Position numbers and translations under genes: made by a program. A stretch of DNA of 48,167 nucleotides. It comes from Candidatus Falkowiibacteriota bacterium. Its GTDB lineage: Bacteria > Patescibacteriota > Patescibacteriia > Patescibacteriales > UBA12465. Location of the stretch: contig PWHG01000069.1 in assembly GCA_003554785.1 (NCBI GenBank), positions 1 through 48,167 on the forward strand, read 5' to 3'. Below are positions 40,384-48,167 of the stretch, piece after piece; position 1 is the first letter of the stretch, and each line of letters begins with the position of its first letter. The notes under the pieces were generated by a model. That model ran no database searches. It was not told the DNA's origin and was given only the letters and a program-made list of their open reading frames with translations.

Positions 40384-40650
40384 TTATTTTTTTATATTAA
40401 TCGCTAATTGTAAATCATCGGGACTAAAACCAATTACCTTGATTGATTCCTTTTGCAGGTGTTTAGCTAAACCTTCTTTGAAGTTATCAATTTTTTTATT
40501 AATTAAAAATTTCTCAATTGAAAAAAGTCCAGTTTCAGGATAAATAAAAAAATCACCTCTAATTTTAATATCCTCTATAATTCCATTTTTTTCTTTAATT
40601 TTAATTCTCAATAGCTTTCCTTGTTCAACTTTATAATCAATTTTTCTCAT
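40384..40650 (-). CDS. lplB: LplB-like (LplA C-terminal/accessory) lipoate ligase subunit
   Basis: 88 aa GKLLRIKIKEKNGIIEDIKIRGDFFIYPETGLFSIEKFL, directly after LplA N-domain. Confidence 0.72.
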   Translation of the reverse strand: MRKIDYKVEQGKLLRIKIKEKNGIIEDIKIRGDFFIYPETGLFSIEKFLINKKIDNFKEGLAKHLQKESIKVIGFSPDDLQLAINIKK

Positions 40651-41458
40651 ATTTTTGTTTATAGTTCCAATCTTTTGTTAAATATTTATTTAAATATAGC
40701 TCATCTATCATTTCTTTTTCTTCTTTTATTAAATCAGAAGTTTTAAAATTTGCATTTAAAGCTTTAGAAAATCCTTGGGCAAAAATTTCTTGTAAATAAT
40801 TTATGTCCGTAAATCTTTGCGGAAGTTCATTTTTAAGCGAAGTTACTCTTTCTTTAACATTTTTAATTAATTTACCTTTCAGTTTCTCATTTGATACTTT
40901 TAGAATTGAAAACATCTTTTCTACATCAACTGACAACAAAATAGTTCCATGTTGAAGTATGACTCCATACTTTCTAGTTTGCCCGTTACCTGATATTTTT
41001 TTATCATTTACTAAAATATCATTTATTGGTTTAAAGCTAGCCTTTAGACCTAATTTTTCTAAACCAAGAACCACTCCATGACACAGATGTTTATATGATT
41101 CTTCAATACTAGAAGGTAAATCTTTTTCTTTTATTACCAAAGAATAAGTTAGTTCATCTTCATGAAAAACCGCCCCCCCTCCGGTATAGCGCCTAACAAT
41201 CTCTACTCCCAACTCTTCTGCTTTTTTTTCATTAATTTCTTGTTTTAAATCTTGAAAAAAACCAACAGTTATTGCACTTGGTTTCCAGGTAAAAAAGCGA
41301 AGAGTGTTAGGTGCTAAATTTTTACTTCTAGCAATTAACATTGACTCATCAATTGCCATTTGTTTAGCTCCTCTTAACTCTAAGTTTTTAATTAAGCGCC
41401 AATTATTCATATGTTTTAGCTTTATATGAGCTCCTAACATAAAAACCAGCTTGAACAT
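40637..41458 (-). CDS. lplA: Lipoate-protein ligase A catalytic domain (start may be Met at 41410)
   Basis: RRYTGGGAVFHEDELTYS, NDILVNDKKISGNGQTRK, LQHGTILL. Confidence 0.92.
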   Translation of the reverse strand: MFKLVFMLGAHIKLKHMNNWRLIKNLELRGAKQMAIDESMLIARSKNLAPNTLRFFTWKPSAITVGFFQDLKQEINEKKAEELGVEIVRRYTGGGAVFHEDELTYSLVIKEKDLPSSIEESYKHLCHGVVLGLEKLGLKASFKPINDILVNDKKISGNGQTRKYGVILQHGTILLSVDVEKMFSILKVSNEKLKGKLIKNVKERVTSLKNELPQRFTDINYLQEIFAQGFSKALNANFKTSDLIKEEKEMIDELYLNKYLTKDWNYKQKYEKN

Positions 41459-42239
41459 GCTTAAATCCCATTTTATAAGCTAAATTTTTATAAACTAAAA
41501 ACTCTTTATTAGTATAATATTTTTCAACCTTTGCATGTTTAGGACTTGGAGCTAAATATTGACCAATAGTTAAAATCTCAACTTTTGATTTTTTTAAATC
41601 TTTAAGGGTGTCTAAAACTTGTTTTTTAGTTTCCCCTAGTCCAAGCATTATGCCTGATTTCGTTTTTATTTGATTATTTAATTCTTTAGCTTTTTTTAAT
41701 AAGCTAAGGGATCTTAAATAATTACCTTCTGGTCTTAGTTTTGGAAATAATTCATCAACAGTTTCTATATTGTGATTTAATACATATGGCTTTAAATTAA
41801 CAGTTTTTTCTAAAGCTAAATTGTTGCCACCAAAATCAGGAATTAATAATTCAATTTTGCAACTTTTTCTTTTTTCTCTAATTTTTTCTACAGTTAGTTG
41901 AAATTGATCAGCACCACCATCTTCTAGATCATCTCGAGTGACGCTGGTAATTACCACATAATCTAAATTTAGTTTATCAACAACTTGGGAAATATTTTCA
42001 GCCTCATTTTTATTAACTATTTCGGGTTTTTTGTTTTCTATATTACAATATTTACAATTGCGAGTACAAATATCTCCTAAAATCATAAAGGTAGCGGTTG
42101 ATTTAGAAAAACATTCATAGCGATTAGGACAATTGCCTGACAAACAAACTGTGTTTACCTTTTTATTTTCTAACAAGCGGAGGGTTTTTAAATAATTATT
42201 TTTATTAAATTTTTTAATTTTTAAATAATTATTTTTCAT
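41403..42239 (-). CDS. lipA: Lipoyl synthase (radical SAM)
   Basis: VCLSGNCPNRYECFSKSTATFMILGDICTRNCKYCNI, TSVTRDDLEDGGADQF, NHNIETV. Confidence 0.95.
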   Translation of the reverse strand: MKNNYLKIKKFNKNNYLKTLRLLENKKVNTVCLSGNCPNRYECFSKSTATFMILGDICTRNCKYCNIENKKPEIVNKNEAENISQVVDKLNLDYVVITSVTRDDLEDGGADQFQLTVEKIREKRKSCKIELLIPDFGGNNLALEKTVNLKPYVLNHNIETVDELFPKLRPEGNYLRSLSLLKKAKELNNQIKTKSGIMLGLGETKKQVLDTLKDLKKSKVEILTIGQYLAPSPKHAKVEKYYTNKEFLVYKNLAYKMGFKHVQAGFYVRSSYKAKTYE

Positions 42240-43557
42240 TTTTTATTTTTAGTTTTTTTAAACAAAGTTCAGCAGCAACAATCACCGGGTCAAAGATTTC
42301 AGAAACAGCTGGATTATAACAAGTTTCTGATTTTATAAATTCTTCAAGTTTTAATTGATTTTTTATAGCCAAAGATACCATATTTAAATTTCCAGCCACA
42401 TCGCTGTAGCCAGCCATTTGACAACCCAATATTTTTCCTTTTAAGTCAGCTATTAAATAAACATAAAAATCCTTACTTTCTGGATAGTAGCTAGCTTTAT
42501 CTTTGCCCGTATAAAAAGCACTTGCTGTTTGTGTTTGTTTGTCCTGGCAATATTTATTTGTTAAACCACAAGATCCAAATATTAAATCACCAAATTTTGA
42601 TACACTGGTATTTAATACTTTCTCTCTTTTGCTAGATTTTTTAAGAATATTATTACTGACCACCCTGGCTTGTGAAACTGCTGTAGTCGCTAATTGACTT
42701 AAGGTTTTTTGATTGTCATAAAAATTAATTGACTCAACTATATCACCAAGCGCAAAAATATTATTATCGCTACTTTGATTATAGTCATTCACCACAACTC
42801 CTTGTTTGCATTTTAAATTTGCCTTTTTCGCTAAACTTAAATCAACTTTAAAACCACAGGCTAAAAATAAATGATCAAAGCTATTTTTATTATCTTGGCT
42901 AATTAATGTAGAGTTTTTAATTTCTTTTATTTCAATTCCTTCTAAAACCTCAACTCCGTTTTCTATCATTTTTTCTTTTATTTTTTGACTAATTTTTTTA
43001 TCATAGCTGTCTGCTAGTATTTCTGGTTTTGCTTCTACTAAACTGACCTTTAGCCCTAGTTTATTTAAAGCTTCAGCTAACTCTACTCCCACATAACCAG
43101 CCCCAACAATAACTGCCCTTTCTTTTCCTTTAACTTGTTTTTTTATACTCAAAGCATCATTAATATTTTTTAATCTAAAAAATTTATGCTCATCTAAACC
43201 TTTAATATCCGGTTTTTCAAACTTTAAACCACTGGCTAAAACTAAATAACTATAATCTAATTTTTTTCTCTGACCATCTTTTATATACTCAACTACTTTA
43301 TTTTTTTCATCTATATCAACTACTTCTGAATTTAGACGCAAATCTATTTTATTATATTGATAATATTTTTCATCAAATAGTAAAATATCCTCTGCCTTTT
43401 TAATCTTACCGCTAACTAGATAAGGCAAAGCACAGGGAGAATATTGAGTATGGCCTCCTTTTTCTAGGATAATTATTTCTGCTTCCTTGTTTTCTTTGCG
43501 TAACTGCCAAGCAACTTCACTGCCAGCAGTACCGCCACCAATTATTACTACTTTCAT
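42229..43557 (-). CDS. FAD-dependent pyridine nucleotide-disulfide oxidoreductase, CoA-disulfide/persulfide reductase-like
   Basis: VVIIGGGTAGSEVAWQL, single-Cys active site QYSPCALPYLVSG, VIVGAGYVGVELAEAL, FALGDIVES, CYNPAVSEIFDPV. Confidence 0.88.
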   Translation of the reverse strand: MKVVIIGGGTAGSEVAWQLRKENKEAEIIILEKGGHTQYSPCALPYLVSGKIKKAEDILLFDEKYYQYNKIDLRLNSEVVDIDEKNKVVEYIKDGQRKKLDYSYLVLASGLKFEKPDIKGLDEHKFFRLKNINDALSIKKQVKGKERAVIVGAGYVGVELAEALNKLGLKVSLVEAKPEILADSYDKKISQKIKEKMIENGVEVLEGIEIKEIKNSTLISQDNKNSFDHLFLACGFKVDLSLAKKANLKCKQGVVVNDYNQSSDNNIFALGDIVESINFYDNQKTLSQLATTAVSQARVVSNNILKKSSKREKVLNTSVSKFGDLIFGSCGLTNKYCQDKQTQTASAFYTGKDKASYYPESKDFYVYLIADLKGKILGCQMAGYSDVAGNLNMVSLAIKNQLKLEEFIKSETCYNPAVSEIFDPVIVAAELCLKKLKIKNEK

Positions 43558-43561
43558 ATTT

Positions 43562-44047
43562 TTAATTTTTGATTTTATTTCCTGGATCAGGACATTCTTC
43601 TTCTAAACAAAATTCTATTTTTTCCTCTAGTTCATCTTCCATTTGAGCTGAAAAACCAATTGTTGGATCAAAGTCACCAATAAAAGTCATTGGCACTCCT
43701 GATGCTCTTGCTCCATATGCCTCAGCCATTTCTTGTAGTATTTGAGCATTGTCTCTGTCTTTCCAAGTTTCATACATCTTTATCTCAAGGTCTGAGTATT
43801 TATCTTGCATTTCTTCTAAAAATTCTCTTTCCACTTCACAATGTGGACATCCATCACCCCAGAAGAAATACAGAGTAGTTTTAGCGTCTGGTCTACTCTC
43901 TCCCAGTTGAGAAGAGCTGGTTTCATCAATACTGCCTTGACCTAGATTTTGATTGTTTATTTCAGTTTCACTTGGTGAAGCACAAGCTGAAATTAGAAAA
44001 ACTGACAAAACAATTATAATTGATAATAGATAATTTTTTTTAAACAT
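43562..44047 (-). CDS. Thioredoxin-fold lipoprotein (CPHC)
   Basis: Lipobox-like FLISACAS; LYFFWGDGCPHCEVEREFLEEM; GVPMTFIGD. Confidence 0.88.
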   Translation of the reverse strand: MFKKNYLLSIIIVLSVFLISACASPSETEINNQNLGQGSIDETSSSQLGESRPDAKTTLYFFWGDGCPHCEVEREFLEEMQDKYSDLEIKMYETWKDRDNAQILQEMAEAYGARASGVPMTFIGDFDPTIGFSAQMEDELEEKIEFCLEEECPDPGNKIKN

Positions 44048-44079
44048 AAATTTATTATTATTATTTTTAAATATATTAA

Positions 44080-44481
44080 TTAATTATTTTCTACTTCTTC
44101 TTCAAGCCATGGTTGAACCTCCTTTGCGCTCAGTAGTTCATTTTTTTCTCCTGGATTGCTAATTTTAATTTTAGCAATCCAACCCTTCTCATAAGCATCT
44201 TCGTTTATAATACTGGGTTCATCAAAAACTTCTTCATTTACTGACTCAACTTTACCCGATAGTGGACTTGATAGATGACCGGTCCATTTAACTGCCTCCA
44301 GCGAGGCGTAGACATCGCCTTTTTTGATAGTTTTTCCAACTTCAGGTAATTTAATGAAAACAAACTCTTTAACCTTGTCAGCGGCTGGCTTAACTATTCC
44401 CAAAGTAGCTATGTCGTCTTCAATTTTGACCCAAGAATAATCTTGGTTGTAATATAATTTTTTTGGTAAATCTTTTTCCAT
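44080..44481 (-). CDS. GcvH-like lipoyl-domain protein
   Basis: GDVYASLEAVKWTGHLSSPLSGKVESVNEEV; predicted lipoyl-Lys65 (codon 44287-44289); no gcvT/gcvP in window. Confidence 0.88.
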   Translation of the reverse strand: MEKDLPKKLYYNQDYSWVKIEDDIATLGIVKPAADKVKEFVFIKLPEVGKTIKKGDVYASLEAVKWTGHLSSPLSGKVESVNEEVFDEPSIINEDAYEKGWIAKIKISNPGEKNELLSAKEVQPWLEEEVENN

Positions 44482-44486
44482 ATTTT

Positions 44487-45878
44487 TTAATTTAAATTAT
44501 TATTTTCATTATTATTATCTTCTTCTTGACCGTCATCTTTTGTGGCTTTTTCTATAATTTCTTTTTCTGTACCAATTTTTACTCCATATTTAGGCAACAG
44601 TTTTCTGTGAATAAATATCACTACAAAAGAAAGAACAATCGCAGAAGCAAAGATTAAAATAGTTCCACCTATATTATGCATTAAATTAGGATCAATTAAC
44701 ATAACCAAACCTAAGGCTAACATAATTACACCACCAATTAATTTTAGAATTCTACCATGCTTTTCTTCAAAACGACTAGATTTTAAGGTGAAAATAGCAG
44801 TTAATAGGATTATAATTTCTATCAATAGATAAATTGATACATATAAAATTAAAAGACTAAAAAAAGCCATGCCTTGAATTTGGCTTTGAGCTAAGATATT
44901 TGTCCAAATAAGAGGAAAGCCAGCTGTACAAGGTAACTCTACTAAAACCACTCCTAAAGCCAGTATGGTTGTACCAACTACCACTTGCCAGGTAGACTTA
45001 TCGCTTTTCATTATACCTCTGACATTTTTAAATATCTTGGGTGTAAATTTATCTGGTATAGTAAAAGATATACCCTTTTTATACCAGAAATAATCTTTTA
45101 TATTAACAGCCGCAAATATAAAAGCCATCATCGCTACTACTATTTGAATCCAGTTTAAATAACCAACATAAGTAAAGACATTAAGTAGTCCGGCCATAAA
45201 TGCAGCATAAGCAGTTCCAGTAACTAACAGAAAGGTTCCACCAACGATAAATATTTTTTTCTTTGAGCGAGTATAGATGACAATTCCTAACAGAAAGGTT
45301 ATAAGCCACAGGGAACATGGATTAAAGCCATCAATAAAAGCAATAATTCCTGTAGTGATTGCAATTGGAGTGGCTGAGAAATTAATTTCACCTACAATTG
45401 GTAAATTTACAACACTAGGATCCTCAGGAGTAATCTCTCTAGATTGCGGCATAGAAGAGGTTGTCCCTTTTATTTTCATCAGCGGACAAATACAATCCTT
45501 GTCATAACAATTAATGATTTGATTTTCTAAATTTTCTTCAATAGCACTATCACCAACTAAATAGTTATCACCAATAAATAAAATTGGATAAGCCCCACTG
45601 ACTAAACTATACTTATCTTTGAAAAGCTCATAGGTTTCTTCATTTTCTACTTCATCAACATTGTATTTTTCAATGTTTACTGAATAATCATCTTCAATTT
45701 CATCTAAATACTCATTTATACTTAAACACTGCGGACAGTCTTGTTTGTAAAATAAATGAATACACGGTTCTTGGTTATCCATCTCTAATTGATTGTCATT
45801 GGCTAACAAGGGGCTTAAATTAACCACAAAAATAGAAATGATAGCAATTACTGCTATAAATAATCTTTTTTTCAACAT
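44487..45878 (-). CDS. Thioredoxin domain (CPQC) fused to CcdA/DsbD-like membrane domain
   Basis: Signal/TM, HLFYKQDCPQCLSINEYL, then multi-TM with DGFNPCSLWL and ELPCTAGFPL Cys motifs. Confidence 0.85.
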   Translation of the reverse strand: MLKKRLFIAVIAIISIFVVNLSPLLANDNQLEMDNQEPCIHLFYKQDCPQCLSINEYLDEIEDDYSVNIEKYNVDEVENEETYELFKDKYSLVSGAYPILFIGDNYLVGDSAIEENLENQIINCYDKDCICPLMKIKGTTSSMPQSREITPEDPSVVNLPIVGEINFSATPIAITTGIIAFIDGFNPCSLWLITFLLGIVIYTRSKKKIFIVGGTFLLVTGTAYAAFMAGLLNVFTYVGYLNWIQIVVAMMAFIFAAVNIKDYFWYKKGISFTIPDKFTPKIFKNVRGIMKSDKSTWQVVVGTTILALGVVLVELPCTAGFPLIWTNILAQSQIQGMAFFSLLILYVSIYLLIEIIILLTAIFTLKSSRFEEKHGRILKLIGGVIMLALGLVMLIDPNLMHNIGGTILIFASAIVLSFVVIFIHRKLLPKYGVKIGTEKEIIEKATKDDGQEEDNNNENNNLN

Positions 45879-45884
45879 AAATTT

Positions 45885-46604
45885 TTAATTAATTAAATAT
45901 TTTATTAAATATTGACTATAATAAAGGCCACTGAGAATAAAAATAAAAGCTACGATATAGCGAACAATTTTTTCAAGTTTTTGAGTAATCCTAAAAGTTT
46001 TAGCTAATAACTTAAAACTAAAGGCAATAATTAAAGCAAAAACAATAACTGGTAAAGCACTTCCGATGGAAAAGAAAAGCGGTAAAAGTAAAGGACTGCC
46101 TGACTGAAGTACAAGTGGCACAAGGATGCCGAAAAATAAAACTCCACTATAAGGACAAAAGGCTAAAGCAAACAATACTCCTAAAATAAGTGAACCTAAA
46201 TAACCTTTTTGACCTAAATATTTTTGCCATTTAAAGAACCAATTGTTTGACTTTATAAAACTCAATCTTGTTTTTATAAACCCCAACATAAACAAAGCAA
46301 TAATGATCAGAAGTGGCCCTAAAACTATATTAACCCACTTTAAAAAAATACTTGATAAACTAAAAGCGGAAAAACCAAAATAAATTATTAAAGAAAGCAG
46401 TATATAAGTAATTGCTCTACCTAGGGTATAAAATAATCCAGAAAAAAGAACATGTTTAGAATTCTTTATTTTTTTCGATATATAAGCAACCGCAGTAATA
46501 TTAGTTGTCAGCGGACATGGGCTAATTGACATTAAAATTCCTAAAACAAAAACTGATAAAATCGGCCAATTATAATTATTTAAAAAACTATAAAATATCT
46601 CCAT
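45885..46604 (-). CDS. CcdA/DsbD-like membrane protein (ArsG-like permease family)
   Basis: LMSISPCPLTTNITAVAYI and FALAFCPYSGVLFFG in six-TM context. Confidence 0.78.
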   Translation of the reverse strand: MEIFYSFLNNYNWPILSVFVLGILMSISPCPLTTNITAVAYISKKIKNSKHVLFSGLFYTLGRAITYILLSLIIYFGFSAFSLSSIFLKWVNIVLGPLLIIIALFMLGFIKTRLSFIKSNNWFFKWQKYLGQKGYLGSLILGVLFALAFCPYSGVLFFGILVPLVLQSGSPLLLPLFFSIGSALPVIVFALIIAFSFKLLAKTFRITQKLEKIVRYIVAFIFILSGLYYSQYLIKYLIN

Positions 46605-46611
46605 AATAAAA

Positions 46612-47049
46612 TTAATTATCTAACCACTGTTTTGTCTTTTTTTCTAAATAATCAGTAAACTCATCTTGATCATTTAAATATCTCCAAACCGAAACATCTT
46701 CTTTAATTATATTTTCATTATCACTAATTATATTAAAATATAAACCTAGATTTCTAGCTGAAAATTTCTCAACTAACTCTTTATTCTCCTTATCATCATA
46801 ATTAATTTTTTTTAATTGCAGTTTATCTCTTTTAATTTTCTCATAAGCATTTTCTAGAAACTTCTCCATATTTTTACAAAAAACACAACGTTGATTTGAA
46901 TAAAAATAAACAATCTCAATTTTTTCTACATTTTCAACTGTTTCTTTTTGATCATTGTTTACCTGACTGCAAGCTGTCAAAAAAATTATTGGCAATATAA
47001 ATATTAAAATTAACAAAAAAAATTTTTTCATATTAAATAATTGATCCAA
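46612..47049 (-). CDS. Thioredoxin-fold lipoprotein (CVFC), ArsF-like family
   Basis: Lipobox-like FLTACSQ; IVYFYSNQRCVFCKNMEKFLENAY. Confidence 0.75.
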   Translation of the reverse strand: MDQLFNMKKFFLLILIFILPIIFLTACSQVNNDQKETVENVEKIEIVYFYSNQRCVFCKNMEKFLENAYEKIKRDKLQLKKINYDDKENKELVEKFSARNLGLYFNIISDNENIIKEDVSVWRYLNDQDEFTDYLEKKTKQWLDN

Positions 47050-48151
47050 AAATTAAACCACCAATTACTGAGTAAAAAACCACAAGCAACATATACACTA
47101 AAGTTTTTTTATTTCCCAACACCCTTCTAATAACTAATAAATTAGGTAAACTAAGTGAGGGCCCAGCTAAAAGCAAGGTTAGAGCTGGTCCTTGATTCAT
47201 TCCTTTAGCCATTAAAGCTTGAATTATAGGAACCTCAGTTAGGGTAGAAAAGTACATAAAAACCCCAAAAAGAGCCGCTATCAAATTACCAAAAACAGTA
47301 TTATTGCCAACTATTTGAGTTATTAACTCCTCGGGTAATAGTGGCATAATAAAACCGGCAATAAAAACACCGATCAACAGTAAAGGTAGTAATAATTTAG
47401 CAAACTTCCAGGTTTCACTTATCCATTCTTTATTGGTAGATTTTTTAAAGAAATAACTAGCTATAAAAACAACTAAAGCAACAAAAAACAGTATTAATAA
47501 ATATTTAATTCCTGCATTAATTGATAAACCAGAGACCACTAAGACGGCTAACATGCTTAACATGAAAAAAATAATATGTTTTGAATTATAATTATCATCT
47601 TTTTTACCTTCATTAACACTTAAATTTTCATTATTTTTTGTCTTTTCTTTAAAAATAAATTGCATTGATAAACCAACTAAAACTGCCATTATTATAGCTA
47701 AAATTATTCTCGCCAAACCTATTTCAAAGCCAAGCACTGACATAGTTAAAAATATTGCCGCTATATTAATTGCCGGACCAGAAAATAAAAAGGTAATTGC
47801 CGGACCCAAGCCCGCTCCTCTTTTGGAAATTCCGGCAAATAAAGGCAAAATTGTACATGAACAAACTGCCAAAAGAATCCCAGAAACAGAAGCAATTGAA
47901 TATGAAACATATTTTTTTGCCTGATTTCCTAGATACTTTAAAATAAATTCTTTTTTAATAAATACTGCAATTGCTCCAGCAATAAAAAAGGCTGGCAAAA
48001 GACAAGTTAAAACATGATCTCTGGCGTATTCATTTAACATAACCAGGCCAGCTAAAAAAGATGTACCTAAAACTGGTATATCAAGAGGCACAAAATAAAA
48101 AACTAAAAATACTGCTAAAAATAAAATTAGAGTTTTAATTTCTTTTTTCAT
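47033..48151 (-). CDS. DUF318/ArsP/SO_0444-type permease
   Basis: LLAVCSCTILPLFAGISKRGAGLGPAITFLFSGPAINIAAI, repeated GPALTLLLAGPSLSLPN half. Confidence 0.85.
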   Translation of the reverse strand: MKKEIKTLILFLAVFLVFYFVPLDIPVLGTSFLAGLVMLNEYARDHVLTCLLPAFFIAGAIAVFIKKEFILKYLGNQAKKYVSYSIASVSGILLAVCSCTILPLFAGISKRGAGLGPAITFLFSGPAINIAAIFLTMSVLGFEIGLARIILAIIMAVLVGLSMQFIFKEKTKNNENLSVNEGKKDDNYNSKHIIFFMLSMLAVLVVSGLSINAGIKYLLILFFVALVVFIASYFFKKSTNKEWISETWKFAKLLLPLLLIGVFIAGFIMPLLPEELITQIVGNNTVFGNLIAALFGVFMYFSTLTEVPIIQALMAKGMNQGPALTLLLAGPSLSLPNLLVIRRVLGNKKTLVYMLLVVFYSVIGGLIFGSII

Positions 48152-48167
48152 AACTTATAAAAATTTA

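Noticed and set aside
44080-44481. Complete glycine cleavage system
   Set aside because: Only an H-like protein is present; no gcvT or gcvP in the window.

Overview
AT-rich 48 kb window that looks like a Patescibacteria/CPR-type bacterial genome (inferred from gene content, an intron-bearing divergent 16S and compact gene packing; no database was searched). Left to right: the 3' tail of an rve-type transposase; an orphan 16S rRNA gene interrupted by two large insertions (a 1027-nt group I intron encoding a LAGLIDADG protein, and a 487-nt ORF-less structured insertion in the decoding site); a housekeeping region rich in aminoacyl-tRNA synthetases (trpS, pheST, valS, glyS, argS, tyrS) with der, pth, dprA, topA, three tRNAs including a rare tRNA-Ile(UAU), LCP, VanW, Hsp20, DHH and ComEC-like MBL proteins; a tandem double-ATPase PilB/GspE protein; a bacterial translin/TRAX-like protein; a UvrA that seems to lack the UvrB-binding domain; a patatin/PLD pair; an AbiEi/AbiEii toxin-antitoxin pair with an operator-like palindrome; and a ~7.8 kb same-strand cluster joining a lone lipoyl H-protein, lipoate assembly genes (lipA, split lplA/lplB), a CoADR-like FAD disulfide reductase, two CcdA/DsbD-like membrane proteins, three thioredoxin-fold domains and an ArsP/DUF318 permease. 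The last is the best candidate for an undescribed system (a lipoyl-protein thiol or sulfur relay). All calls come from reading sequence and ORF translations by eye.
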